Assembly: GCA_025936825.1 (NCBI GenBank) | Contig: JAICSO010000001.1 | Coordinates: 744,001 to 808,000, forward strand | DNA length: 64,000 bases | Direction of reading: 5' to 3' | From: Terriglobales bacterium | Lineage (GTDB): Bacteria; Acidobacteriota; Terriglobia; Terriglobales; Acidobacteriaceae | In this document: positions 22,579 to 32,135 of the stretch, piece by piece | Layout of the letters: each line of letters begins with the position of its first letter | Position numbering within the stretch: the stretch's first letter is position 1 | Program-made: the position numbers and the translations under genes | Notes under the pieces: model-generated | Told to the model about the DNA's origin: nothing | Databases searched by the model: none | What the model saw: the letters and a program-made list of their open reading frames with translations, nothing else

Positions 22579-23721
22579 TTACGTTCGCAGCGAAGCCAAG
22601 AGTCTCGCCGCGTTATCGCGATATACCTTGCGCAAGGTTTCGTCCGAAAGTCCGAAGCCATTCAGGCTCCAGTGGTAGCCAAACTGCTCCGTCTCATAGA
22701 AGTGCTCGTCCTGGGTCTCGAGAACTCTGAAAGTAATTCGATACATGGGCTTGTCAAATCCCATGTCGGTGCCGTAAACCAAGCGGTCGCCGTACTTTTC
22801 ATAAAATTTGGCGGCGAAGCGTGGGATGGGCGCGGTTTCGGCATACCGCGCCGCAATATCGGCATGTAGATTGGGATGAGCATCGAGTACTTGCCCTAGG
22901 CGTCCCAGATCATAGTCGAGGTTGGCGAAGTGGCAAGCGATGAAAGTTGTATTCCTATGTTTCTGGACGGTGCGCTCCAGGATGTCAACCATCCCGGAAA
23001 GCTTGACGATCCCGGGTTGGTTGTCCAACCGCCAATCGTAGGCATTCATAAGGCCATCATTGGTGTTGTCCATAGGTTGATACATCCAGATCGGGTCGGC
23101 CACGTGAATGTTTACCGGCATGCCCAACTGGCCGCAGCGCTCAAACAGCGGATCCATGCGAGCATCGTCAGGATGCATGCCAAGAGCCTGCACCGTACTT
23201 GAAGTGAGCCCCTTTCCTTTGTCATGAAGCTCTCCAACGCCGCGCGCGCCGATGTCATGACACTGCTCCAGGGCCTTGACGGCACGGGAATCGAATCCAG
23301 GCTGGTCGTAACCCCTGTAGTCAAAGCCGCACCAGATCTCGAAACGGTCAGGGTGCGCGGAATATTTTCGATAGATCTCAGAGAAGTTCTCTCCTGTGGC
23401 CATCGCCAGAATGATCGTCTTCTCGATGCCGACCTCGTCCATATTCCTGACCCACTCGGCGATTTCCTGCGACGTTTTGGCGTAGGGATGGGAGTGCATG
23501 TCTATGGCGGGAAACTTCGCCTTGGGGACCTCTGTAATGGGAATCTTGTAAATGGATTTCGGCCTGTAGTCTTTCAGCAGAATGTTTTCAGGGGAAGATG
23601 TTGTGGATGCCTTGCTGGTGGAGGCCTGGTGATTTGCATCTTGCGGCACACTCCACGCGGGGATGGCCCCCGCCATCACGCCAGCTGCCCCGGCGGTCTT
23701 CAAAAAAGAGCGGCGTTTCAT
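22579..23721 (-). CDS. Tat-exported metal-dependent amidohydrolase (amidohydrolase_2 family)
   Basis: 380 residues with twin-arginine signal KRRSFLKTAGAAGVMAG. Metal-site motifs of amidohydrolase-2 TIM barrels are visible: AIDMHSHPYA (HxH), MPVNIHVADP, FIACHFANLDYDLGRLG and YGTDMGFDKPMYRI (Asp ligand). The ending NAARLL is typical. The substrate is unknown; relatives act on lactones or aromatic carboxylates. It lies in the block of exported enzymes, 108 nt upstream of the beta-helix gene on the same strand. Confidence 0.8.
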   Translation of the reverse strand: MKRRSFLKTAGAAGVMAGAIPAWSVPQDANHQASTSKASTTSSPENILLKDYRPKSIYKIPITEVPKAKFPAIDMHSHPYAKTSQEIAEWVRNMDEVGIEKTIILAMATGENFSEIYRKYSAHPDRFEIWCGFDYRGYDQPGFDSRAVKALEQCHDIGARGVGELHDKGKGLTSSTVQALGMHPDDARMDPLFERCGQLGMPVNIHVADPIWMYQPMDNTNDGLMNAYDWRLDNQPGIVKLSGMVDILERTVQKHRNTTFIACHFANLDYDLGRLGQVLDAHPNLHADIAARYAETAPIPRFAAKFYEKYGDRLVYGTDMGFDKPMYRITFRVLETQDEHFYETEQFGYHWSLNGFGLSDETLRKVYRDNAARLLASLRT

Positions 23722-23919
23722 ATGTTCTCCTTGGAATCGTTTTCCATACTCAGAATGAATGCGAGTCTACTCTGAAGGCCGTGACTGCCCAACGAGCCCA
23801 TCATCGAACTCTCCTCCGTTCGAGGCATCACGGGATGAGTTCTCTATATCGTCGTTGCGGCACGGGGCCTTCTCAGTGGGATGACTAGAAGTGTTCGTCA
23901 TTTACGGACTGATAGAAGC

Positions 23920-26900
23920 TTATTCTTCGTTTTCACCTGTCTCTTGTTGGCGAGGAGGCAAGTCGAGACGGATTTCCGGCTTGCCAGATAAGTGCAACTG
24001 CCGGTTGAAACCTGCTAACTGTTTTTCCTTGAAGCTTTCCCACTCGCCGGTCGCCAGCGAAAGTTGGCGCGCGACTATGGCAGATGCGTTTCGCTGGGCC
24101 GCGGTGGGCGCTGCATCGGATTTTTCAACATCTTTGTAGAGATCAATTGCATTTTGATTTGCGGTTTTGAGCGTGGTTGCATCGGTTTCTTTATCTGCAC
24201 CCTCCAGAATGGCTGTGACACTTTGAGCCAGTTTCTTGGCAGAATCGCCACTGGAAGACTCCCGTGTTTTCGACAGATTGGTCAATTGTTCCTGCACCGA
24301 GCGCGCCTGCGACACCGCTTGCGAACTTCGCGACACATCTGTCGCGAGTTGCATGGCTAGATCGAATTGGGCACTCAGCCGGGCGGTCGTAGTTTTGATC
24401 CTAGGATCCATCTTCACGCTGATCTCTGCGGTTTGGGTCTGGCCGTTTGCTATCAGCCGAACGGTATATGTTCCCGGCAAAACCAATGGACCGACCGGAT
24501 AGCGAGGAGTCCGATGAGGAACGGCGGAAATCGGATACTCGTGCAGGGTTGATGTCGGCGGAGCGTGGCGTAAGTCCCAGATCCAGCGATGCATGCCGGA
24601 CTCGGCAGAAAGGACCTGCTCCGGTTTGAGCCAGTAAAGCGGGATGAGTTGTTTCTCAAGCTCAGCCTGCGTTTGCTCCGGCTTGTCGTCGCTCGAATAC
24701 CGCCTCACGAGCTTGCCCTGAGCGTCGCGGATTTCGAGGGCGAGCGGTCCGGAGCCTGATTTGGATAAATAGTAGTCAATCACTGCGCCATCCGGTGGAT
24801 TTTCGCCGACGGGTTCATCGGCTGGAAGTGGTGTATCAGTATTAGTGTCGCGTCGAACCCGAATGGCTGGCGCAGGAGCGAACAAATGCACATCAGAAGC
24901 GGCGATCTCCGAGTTGATTTGTCGCAGGGGCGTGATGTCGTCGAGAATCCAAAATGACCGGCCATGTGTCGCCACGATGAGATCATCATCGTGAATCCAG
25001 AGATCGCGCATCGAGCTATGCGGAAGATTCAATTGCAGTGATTGCCAGTGATCGCCATCATCAAAGGATACCGAAACGGATGTCTCTGTTCCGGCAAACA
25101 ACAGTCCCTTGCGAACAGGATCTTCGCGCACAGTGTTTACAGGGGAGTTTTCGAACAAGCCGCCGCTAATGTCTTGCCAGGTCTTTCCACCGTCGTGGGT
25201 GCGGAAAATATGCGGCCGCAGATCGTCAATGCGGAAACGATTCACAGCCACATATGCCGATTGGTCATCAAAGTGGGACGCGCTGATCTGGGAGATCTTG
25301 CTCCAACGCGTGACCGCAGGAGGAGTGATCTCTGTCCAGTTCGCGCCGCCATCGCGCGTAATCCAGATAAGACCGTCGTCGGTTCCCGCCCAAATGACTT
25401 TAGTGCTGTGGAATGATGGAGCGACAGCGTAAATTGCGCCGCGCTGCTTCGCCGCGTCGGGATTCAATTTGGCCTGATCGCCGACACCTGCAGGAACTGC
25501 GGGTTCCTTGCGGGTCAGGTCGGGACTGACTTGCCGCCACGATTGGCCGCGATCATTGGTTTCAAATAGGACATTGGTCGCGTAAAACAATGCGTGGGGA
25601 TCTGCGGGCGAAAAGACAATCGGTCCCGTGCGATCCGTCCGGTATCGATCAGCCTCGCCCTTTTCTTCTGGTGACTGTTGTTCCTGCGCTGTTTCGCCCC
25701 GGTCAGTTGCCGCAAATCCGATTGGAATCGGCGTGACATTCTCCACCTGCCCGGTGCTCCAATGAAACCGGGAAACTTCACTGCGGCCAGCACCGAAAAC
25801 AGTGTCGGGATCAAAAGGATCGGGTGCCACATAGCCGTACTCAATTGTGCCCACCGGATGCCAGTCGCGGAACGTGATTGCGCCGTCGTTGCCGCGGCTG
25901 GAGATGCAAACGGAGCCGCTCTCCTGTTGGCCGCCGCAGACTTTGTAAGGAAAATCATTGGTGGTTATCGCGTGATACAGCTGGGCTGTGGGCTGGTTGT
26001 ACCAGGAACTCCAACTTTGGCCGCCATTGACGCTAACCAGCGCACCTTGGTCGGAAACAAGAAGAATAATGTTGGGATTATCAGGATTGATCCACAAATT
26101 CTGGTAGTCATCGCCGCCCGGGGCGCCGCGAAGGCTCTCCCACACCTTGCCTCCGTCTTTTGAGCGCATCGTAACGATGCTCGCGCTGTAAACCACATCG
26201 GGGTTTCTAGGATCAACCTTCGCTACCGCCAGATCGCCTCCGCCTATCTTCATGGCTGGACGTGGGTCATTCGTGACTCGGTACCAGCTTTCGCCCGCAT
26301 CATCGGACCGATAGAAACCGAGGCCTTTGTCCGTCGCGTAGGCAGTCGGCTCCGTCGTTGCTATGGTTGCGTAGAGGCGGTTCGTCTGGCTTGGTGCGAT
26401 TGCCACGTCAATCTGTGCCAGATTTGCGGGTAATCCTTTCGTCAGCTTGCGCCAGGTGTTGCCGCCATCGGTCGACTTAAACAGACCGCCATTCGTGCCC
26501 TGCAACTGGTTCTTGTCTTCCCACGGGCCCAGGCGCGACTGCCACAAAGAGGCGTACACGATCTTGGGATTCGCAGGATCGATCTCCACGTCTGAGCCGC
26601 CGGTGTCGTCATCTTTATAGAGCACCTTTTGCCAGGTTGTGCCTCCATCGGTCGAGCGAAATATGCCGCGTTCGGAGTTTGGACCATACGGATGTCCTAG
26701 CACGGCGGCAAAAATTCGATTCGCATCGCTGGGATCTATGGCGAGCGCTGGGATTTGTTCGCCGTCAGTTAGGCCGAGATGTGCCCAAGTTTTTCCACCG
26801 TTGCTAGATTTGTAGATCCCGTTTCCGACCGAGAGATCAGGACGCTGAAGGCCTTCGCCGCTCGCGACGAAAAGAGTGTTTGGGTCCGAGGGAGCAACAG

Positions 26901-27174
26901 CGATTGCGCCGATCGATTGCGTAGGTTGGTCGTCGAAAATGGGAGTCCATGTGCGGCCATAGTCGTTGGATCTCCATACCCCTCCGTTGACAGCGCCCAT
27001 GTAGAAGACGTTCGGTTGGCTGGGCACGCCGGCTACAGCTCGCGTCCTGCCGCCCCGGAACGGCCCGATCATGCGCCAGGACATGTCCTGATACAAACGC
27101 GGAGAGTATTGCTGAGCAGCTGTTGAAGGACAACAAGATGAAGCTACAAGCGTGAGAAGCAGCAGTTTATCCAT
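23920..27174 (-). CDS. Large exported BNR/Asp-box beta-propeller protein (VPS10/sortilin-like)
   Basis: 1084 residues from ATG 27174, chosen because it starts a clear signal peptide (KLLLLTLVASSCCPSTAAQQ); the frame is open farther upstream. At least ten Asp-box repeats S-x-D/N-x-G-x-x-W are visible (SNDYGRTW, SSNGGKTW, STDGGTTW, STDGGNTW, SDDAGESW, SKDGGKVW, SVNGGQSW, TNDRGQSW, TRDGGANW, THDGGKTW), forming one or two propellers up to about residue 740. The C-terminal 300 residues have a beta domain (LVLPGTYTVRLIANGQ) and a helical end. Related proteins are common in Acidobacteriota and often called glycosyl hydrolases, but no catalytic residues are evident. It may act as a binding protein. 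Confidence 0.8.
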   Translation of the reverse strand: MDKLLLLTLVASSCCPSTAAQQYSPRLYQDMSWRMIGPFRGGRTRAVAGVPSQPNVFYMGAVNGGVWRSNDYGRTWTPIFDDQPTQSIGAIAVAPSDPNTLFVASGEGLQRPDLSVGNGIYKSSNGGKTWAHLGLTDGEQIPALAIDPSDANRIFAAVLGHPYGPNSERGIFRSTDGGTTWQKVLYKDDDTGGSDVEIDPANPKIVYASLWQSRLGPWEDKNQLQGTNGGLFKSTDGGNTWRKLTKGLPANLAQIDVAIAPSQTNRLYATIATTEPTAYATDKGLGFYRSDDAGESWYRVTNDPRPAMKIGGGDLAVAKVDPRNPDVVYSASIVTMRSKDGGKVWESLRGAPGGDDYQNLWINPDNPNIILLVSDQGALVSVNGGQSWSSWYNQPTAQLYHAITTNDFPYKVCGGQQESGSVCISSRGNDGAITFRDWHPVGTIEYGYVAPDPFDPDTVFGAGRSEVSRFHWSTGQVENVTPIPIGFAATDRGETAQEQQSPEEKGEADRYRTDRTGPIVFSPADPHALFYATNVLFETNDRGQSWRQVSPDLTRKEPAVPAGVGDQAKLNPDAAKQRGAIYAVAPSFHSTKVIWAGTDDGLIWITRDGGANWTEITPPAVTRWSKISQISASHFDDQSAYVAVNRFRIDDLRPHIFRTHDGGKTWQDISGGLFENSPVNTVREDPVRKGLLFAGTETSVSVSFDDGDHWQSLQLNLPHSSMRDLWIHDDDLIVATHGRSFWILDDITPLRQINSEIAASDVHLFAPAPAIRVRRDTNTDTPLPADEPVGENPPDGAVIDYYLSKSGSGPLALEIRDAQGKLVRRYSSDDKPEQTQAELEKQLIPLYWLKPEQVLSAESGMHRWIWDLRHAPPTSTLHEYPISAVPHRTPRYPVGPLVLPGTYTVRLIANGQTQTAEISVKMDPRIKTTTARLSAQFDLAMQLATDVSRSSQAVSQARSVQEQLTNLSKTRESSSGDSAKKLAQSVTAILEGADKETDATTLKTANQNAIDLYKDVEKSDAAPTAAQRNASAIVARQLSLATGEWESFKEKQLAGFNRQLHLSGKPEIRLDLPPRQQETGENEE

Positions 27175-27475
27175 AGTGAAAACCGTCGGTAATCTGCCCG
27201 AAACAGCAACGTGCGGAGCATGCGTGATATCAGCGTGCGAGATAAGATACTGAGCCGCGCGGACCTTGGTCCGCAACCTACTTTCAACAAGTGCGACTGG
27301 AGCAAGTCGCTGTGAAGTGTGCCATTCTACTCCATTCTTTTCGAGCTTCGCGGTTGCACCATGGTGCTCGACAGACCAGAGGGTGTACTCTCAGTGGACA
27401 AGTTCCAGGTGATGCGATTGGCGTTGGCAGCAAGAATTGCAATCGCCAGTTGGCGGGTAGCGCAGCGGAGAATGA

Positions 27476-28975
27476 ATGGCACAGTACATCGGTGCGATTG
27501 ATCAGGGCACGACAAGTTCGCGGTTTATTGTTTTCAACCGAGCTGGCGAGATCGTCAGCAGCGCGCAAGAGGAGCACGAGCAGATCTATCCCAAGCCAGG
27601 CTGGGTGGAACATGATGCGGATGAGATCTGGCGCAAGACGACGAGCGTGATCGAGCGCGCAATCGCTGCCGCGAAAATGAAAAGCACCGATCTTGCCGCG
27701 ATCGGCATTACCAATCAGCGCGAGACGACGGTTGTGTGGAATCGAAAAACGGGGAAACCTGTTTACAACGCTATCGTATGGCAAGACACGCGGGTTGCAG
27801 ATGATGTGGCGGAGTTCTCGAAGCGGGGCGGCCAAGATCGTTATCGTGCGAAAACTGGATTGCCGCTGGCATGCTATTTCAGCGCGCTGAAAATCCGCTG
27901 GATTCTCAACAACGTTCCCCGTCTGCGTCAGCAGGCGGAGGCAGGCGACGTTATCTGCGGGACCATTGACAGCTTTCTTGTCTGGAAACTCACCGGAGGA
28001 CCAGATGGCGGGCTGCATCTCACGGATGTCACCAACGCAAGCCGTACCCAATTGATGGATCTGGCTACATTGCAATGGGACCCGAAAATTCTGAGCGATT
28101 TTGGCATTCCGGCGCAGATGCTGCCGAAGATTGTCTCCAGCAGCGAGGTGTACGGCGAGGCCACGCATCCGACGCTGCAAGGGCTTCCAATTGCCGGGGT
28201 ACTCGGAGACCAGCAAGCAGCTCTGGTTGGACAAGCGTGCTTCAAGTCCGGTGAGGCAAAGAACACCTATGGAACCGGGTGCTTCATGCTGATGAATACC
28301 GGCACGCGTCCGGTACTTTCAAAATGTGGGCTGCTGACAACGGTGGCTTACCGCTTCGGTTCGGAACCCACGAACTATGCGCTCGAAGGTAGCATCGCCA
28401 TCACCGGTGCGCTGGTGCAGTGGCTGCGCGACAATCTGGGATTGATTCAAGCGAGTGCCGATATCGAGAAGCTTGCGACCACAGTTCAAGACAATGGTGG
28501 TGTGTATTTCGTGCCGGCATTTTCGGGTCTGTATGCGCCTTATTGGAAAGACAACGCCCGCGGTGTAATTGCGGGGCTAACGCGATATGCAAACAGGGGG
28601 CATATCGCCCGCGCCGCACTGGAAGCGACAGCGTTTCAAGTGCGCGAAGTCGTCGAGGCGATGACCCAGGACTCCGGCGTGAACGCAGATGTCCTTCGCG
28701 TAGATGGCGGCATGGTCGTGAACGAACTGCTGATGCAGTTTCAGTCCGACATACTCTCCATTCCGGTGGTGCGTCCGAGAGTGGCCGAGACCACGGCCCT
28801 GGGTGCCGCGTATGCTGCCGGACTGGCCGTCGGATTTTTTAAGAACACAGATGAAGTGGCGGCAAACTGGGCGATGGATCGGCGCTGGGAACCAAAGATG
28901 GACTCCGCTCGTCGCCAGAATTTGTATAAATTTTGGAAGAAGGCGGTTCAGCGCAGTTTCGATTGGACGGAATAG
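27476..28975 (+). CDS. glpK: Glycerol kinase
   Basis: 499 residues, the usual length. ATP-dependent phosphorylation of glycerol to sn-glycerol 3-phosphate. FGGY-kinase features: [17 protein letters not shown] at the N-terminus, NQRETTVVW and WQDTR substrate-side segments, [11 protein letters not shown] in the ATP-binding half and [12 protein letters not shown] near the C-terminus. First gene of a glycerol operon: the MIP channel gene starts 26 nt downstream and glpD follows. No glpR-like regulator is present. Confidence 0.96.
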   Translation: MAQYIGAIDQGTTSSRFIVFNRAGEIVSSAQEEHEQIYPKPGWVEHDADEIWRKTTSVIERAIAAAKMKSTDLAAIGITNQRETTVVWNRKTGKPVYNAIVWQDTRVADDVAEFSKRGGQDRYRAKTGLPLACYFSALKIRWILNNVPRLRQQAEAGDVICGTIDSFLVWKLTGGPDGGLHLTDVTNASRTQLMDLATLQWDPKILSDFGIPAQMLPKIVSSSEVYGEATHPTLQGLPIAGVLGDQQAALVGQACFKSGEAKNTYGTGCFMLMNTGTRPVLSKCGLLTTVAYRFGSEPTNYALEGSIAITGALVQWLRDNLGLIQASADIEKLATTVQDNGGVYFVPAFSGLYAPYWKDNARGVIAGLTRYANRGHIARAALEATAFQVREVVEAMTQDSGVNADVLRVDGGMVVNELLMQFQSDILSIPVVRPRVAETTALGAAYAAGLAVGFFKNTDEVAANWAMDRRWEPKMDSARRQNLYKFWKKAVQRSFDWTE

Positions 28976-29001
28976 GCGGCGAACTTCGGAAGGGGAGGAC
29001 A

Positions 29002-29733
29002 ATGCACGGACCAGTCTTTGGCGAGTTCATGGGCACAATGGTGCTTGTCGTACTTGGCGATGGTGTGGTCGCTAATGTTCTGCTGAAGAAATCGAAAGGC
29101 GAAAATTCTGGCTGGATCGTAATTGCGACCGCATGGGGGCTGGCGGTGGTGGCGGGTATCTGCACCGCAGTCGCGTGCGGAAGTCCAGGAGCGCACATCA
29201 ATCCGGCGATCACCCTGGCGGTTGCCATTCTCTCAAATAAGTGGGCGAATGTCGGTCCGTTTTGGATGGCGCAAATCCTGGGCGCCTTCACAGGCGCGAT
29301 TCTGGTGTGGTTGGTTTATTTACCGCACTGGAAAGAGACGCCAGATACTTCGGCAAAGCTGGGCATCTTCTGCACAATTCCTGCGATTCGAAAGCTGCCG
29401 ACAAACTTTCTCTGCGAAATGATCGTTACCATCCTTCTGGTTGTGGTCGGTTTCAGTTTCGGAAGCAAGGAACTGGCGCCGGCCGGGCTCGCGCCAGGAT
29501 TCAGTCCGTGGTTCTGGGGAGTGTTGGTGTGGGTGTTGGGATTGAGTTTAGGCGGTCCCACCGGGTACGCAATCAACCCTGCGCGTGATCTTGGGCCTCG
29601 TCTTGCGCACGCGGTCCTGCCCATCAGCGGCAAGGGCGGATCGGATTGGGGTTATGCTCTCATTCCCCTTGTTGCTCCCCTGGTCGGAGGAGCGCTGGCC
29701 GCTGGTATCGTTAAAATTGCGGGCATCAGCTAG
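29002..29733 (+). CDS. glpF: Glycerol uptake facilitator (MIP/aquaglyceroporin)
   Basis: 243 residues from ATG 29002, preceded by GGGGAGGA; upstream in-frame codons lie inside glpK. Six membrane helices with both MIP half-helix motifs: INPAITLAV (first NPA) and INPARDLGPR (second NPA). The D after the second NPAR is the glycerol-channel hallmark and separates it from water-only aquaporins. It lets glycerol enter for the kinase encoded just upstream. Confidence 0.95.
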   Translation: MHGPVFGEFMGTMVLVVLGDGVVANVLLKKSKGENSGWIVIATAWGLAVVAGICTAVACGSPGAHINPAITLAVAILSNKWANVGPFWMAQILGAFTGAILVWLVYLPHWKETPDTSAKLGIFCTIPAIRKLPTNFLCEMIVTILLVVVGFSFGSKELAPAGLAPGFSPWFWGVLVWVLGLSLGGPTGYAINPARDLGPRLAHAVLPISGKGGSDWGYALIPLVAPLVGGALAAGIVKIAGIS

Positions 29734-29748
29734 CGGAATCCACGAACA

Positions 29749-31311
29749 ATGAATCGGGCAGAAATGTGGGGCCGAGTCAGGCAGCATCGCGGCCCTTGGG
29801 ACATGATTGTTGTCGGTGGCGGTGCGACGGGAGTAGGGATCGCGATCGATGCTGCATCGCGTGGCTACGACGTGTTGCTGCTCGAGCAGAGCGACTTCTG
29901 CAAAGGAACGTCCAGTCGCAGTACCAAACTCGCGCACGGTGGTGTGCGGTACCTGGAAAAAGGTGACATCGGCCTGGTCATGGAGGCGCTGAAGGAGCGC
30001 GGGTTGTTGCTGCAAAACGCCCCTCACCTGGTTCGCGACCTCGCGTTCATCGTTCCCAATTACGAGTGGTGGGAAGCGCCATTTTACGGCCTTGGACTGA
30101 AGCTGTATCAAGTGCTCGCGGGAAAGTACGGATTCGGTAAGTCTCGCCTTCTTTCGCGCGAAGAAACGCTCGAGCATCTCCCCACGTTGAAAACCGAGGG
30201 CCTGCGCGGCGGTGCGATTTATTACGACGGTCAGTTTGACGATGCGCGGCTGCTGATTCACATGGTGTTCACTGCGTTTGAACAAGGCGCGACATTGTTG
30301 AATTATGTGCAGGTCACCGGGGTGACGAAAGATTCACAGGACTTCGTGGATGGAGTGATCGCCCGCGATATTGAAACCGGTGGAGAGTTTCGCGCCGCGG
30401 CCCGGGTGGTGATCAATGCGACGGGGGCCTTTGGAGATGCGCTCCGGCGGACCGCCGACACCAATGCCAAGCCCATGATTGCGCCGAGTCAGGGAATTCA
30501 TCTGGTATTCCGGCCGGAGTTTCTTCCCGGCAACAGCGCCATTATGGTGCCGCACACCAGCGATGGCCGCGTGTTGTTCGCGATCCCATGGCATGGGCAC
30601 GTGCTGGTGGGTACAACCGACACGCCAGTTCCTTCTCCAACGTTGGAGCCAGTCGCTATGGAACAGGAGATTGAGTTCATCCTCGGGACTGCGAGCCAAT
30701 ATCTTGCGAAGGCGCCGACTCGAGATGATGTGCTGAGTATCTTCGCGGGAATCCGGCCGCTGATGAAGGCGGAAGGCGCGGTGAGTACCGCCGCGCTGTC
30801 ACGAGATCACGTAATTCACATCGACAGCTCCGGGTTGATGACCATTTGCGGCGGCAAATGGACTACCTATCGACACATGGCCGAAGACTGCGTCGACCAA
30901 GCGATCACCTTGGCACAGTTATCCGAAAGGCCTTGCGTAACGCGCAATCTGCGCATCCATGGGTTCAGTTCGGGATCGCAGCCGCGTGAGCCATTCGCCG
31001 TTTATGGTTCCGACGCCAACAATATTCAGGCTCTGATCGCGGGCGATCCGGCGCTGGGCGAGGGCCTTCATGCCGCGCTCCCGTATGTTAAGGCCGAGGT
31101 GGTTTGGGCCGTGCGCGAAGAAATGGCGAGGACCCTTGAGGATGTTCTGGCAAGACGGACTCGCGCACTATTCCTGAATGCTGCCGCCGCGCTCGAGATG
31201 GCGCCAATTGTCGCCCAGCTTTTAGCGAGAGAGCTTGCTTGGGACGATCAGAAAATTCATGATCAGCTCTCCGACTTTCGCGAGGTTGCGCGAAACTACC
31301 TTCCCACCTGA
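29749..31311 (+). CDS. glpD: Aerobic glycerol-3-phosphate dehydrogenase
   Basis: 520 residues, FAD-dependent, membrane-associated oxidation of glycerol 3-phosphate to dihydroxyacetone phosphate with electrons to quinone. FAD-binding motif GGGATGVGIAIDAASRG near residue 24, followed by SSRSTKLAHGGVRYLE, the family signature; WKTYRHMAED-like GGKWTTYRHMAED and a C-terminal helical domain (VVWAVREEMARTLEDVLARRTR) are also present. It begins 15 nt after glpF, so glpK-glpF-glpD is one operon for glycerol use. Confidence 0.95.
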   Translation: MNRAEMWGRVRQHRGPWDMIVVGGGATGVGIAIDAASRGYDVLLLEQSDFCKGTSSRSTKLAHGGVRYLEKGDIGLVMEALKERGLLLQNAPHLVRDLAFIVPNYEWWEAPFYGLGLKLYQVLAGKYGFGKSRLLSREETLEHLPTLKTEGLRGGAIYYDGQFDDARLLIHMVFTAFEQGATLLNYVQVTGVTKDSQDFVDGVIARDIETGGEFRAAARVVINATGAFGDALRRTADTNAKPMIAPSQGIHLVFRPEFLPGNSAIMVPHTSDGRVLFAIPWHGHVLVGTTDTPVPSPTLEPVAMEQEIEFILGTASQYLAKAPTRDDVLSIFAGIRPLMKAEGAVSTAALSRDHVIHIDSSGLMTICGGKWTTYRHMAEDCVDQAITLAQLSERPCVTRNLRIHGFSSGSQPREPFAVYGSDANNIQALIAGDPALGEGLHAALPYVKAEVVWAVREEMARTLEDVLARRTRALFLNAAAALEMAPIVAQLLARELAWDDQKIHDQLSDFREVARNYLPT

Positions 31312-31382
31312 GAAAGTACGAAACCCATTTCAGCCGCTGCGTACCGAAGAAGAGCCTGCGGCGGCGTAGGTTCGTAGAGATA

Positions 31383-31434
31383 GAAAAATGCCCGCCGTAG
31401 AATCTCTGCCGGAGGCTCTAGACAGCGGGCTTTC
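31383..31434. terminator. Bidirectional terminator between glpD and the Cas2-like gene
   Basis: GCCCGC (31390-31395) pairs with GCGGGC (31425-31430), with GT/AC extension. Leftward reading is followed by ATTTTTC, rightward by TTTC. It sits between convergent glpD and the gene at 31572, so it can serve both. Confidence 0.55.
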
Positions 31435-31571
31435 GATGCCACCAACCGGAGGCGTGGGAGCTTCCTTTTAGGTGGTCGAGTGCAGTTTAGCCGACAATCG
31501 CTTTGGCGAATGTCAGGTTTTGTAAGGTTTTGTCTAAAAGTTGCAGAGTGTGATGAGAAGCGGTTCAGACC

Positions 31572-31820
31572 TCAAATTTCGCCGAGAGGATGTTTCAGGT
31601 TTGTACCTACGGCCGAACCAACAAGGCACACGAGCAAGGCGTCATTTGTATCGATGTGGGCGCGAATTCCCTGGTATACGGCGTCGCGGGTGGCGCCACT
31701 GCGCACCATCCATTGCGAGTCAAGCAGACGCCGTGCCCCGATCAGGTGCAGATACTCGAGCAGTTGCGGGTAGTGTTGCTCCGGCTTGCTCAGGTCGTAA
31801 CTGACCACGTACAAGGCCAT
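31572..31820 (-). CDS. Small Cas2-like (ferredoxin-fold) protein
   Basis: 82 residues from ATG 31820. ALYVVSYDLSKPEQHYPQLL is the typical first strand and loop of Cas2-fold proteins, followed by LLDSQWMVRSGATRDAVYQGI and a last strand DALLVCLVGSAVG. There are no other cas genes and no CRISPR array in the window, so it belongs to the stand-alone Cas2-like/SinR-type group of unknown role. It follows the small membrane protein gene by 5 nt, probably in one transcript. Confidence 0.65.
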   Translation of the reverse strand: MALYVVSYDLSKPEQHYPQLLEYLHLIGARRLLDSQWMVRSGATRDAVYQGIRAHIDTNDALLVCLVGSAVGTNLKHPLGEI

Positions 31821-31825
31821 TTTCG

Positions 31826-32014
31826 TTAGTGATGCGACAGGATGTAGAGCAGGCCCGTGACCGAGATGAGTATCAGGCCGATGCAGAGCGCATCGAGCAG
31901 ATAGTCTCCCCAACTGCGATTGCGTGGCGGCAATTCCATCCTGGGATTTCTTCCCGCCGAAGCGCCGGATTGCTCCAGCGCTTGGCGGAACGGGCCAGTG
32001 GTCGTGCGAGACAC
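31826..32014 (-). CDS. Small single-pass membrane protein
   Basis: 62 residues from 32014, or 37 from the internal ATG at 31939. The C-terminal half is one hydrophobic helix (YLLDALCIGLILISVTGLLYIL) ending in SHH; the N-terminal part is polar. No family is recognised. It ends 5 nt before the Cas2-like gene, suggesting co-transcription and perhaps joint function. Confidence 0.5.
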   Translation of the reverse strand: MSRTTTGPFRQALEQSGASAGRNPRMELPPRNRSWGDYLLDALCIGLILISVTGLLYILSHH

Positions 32015-32135
32015 TTGCCCTGAAGTGGGAGGAGTATAGCACGCGAGTACAACTTAAGTTGTATAAAACTACAACTTTTGTTGCAAACTGTGGTGCGACA
32101 TAGCACAAAAGTGGTATGTACGCCCCACTTTGTGG

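Noticed and set aside
27284-28234. Long minus-strand reading frame of 316 codons
   Set aside because: It lies antisense across the 5' half of glpK, which has full family motifs; its protein sequence has no recognisable features.
29548-30285. Minus-strand frame of 245 codons
   Set aside because: It is antisense to the end of glpF and the start of glpD, both certain genes.
31572-31820. Evidence for a CRISPR-Cas locus from the Cas2-like gene
   Set aside because: No repeats with spacers and no cas1 or effector gene anywhere in the window.
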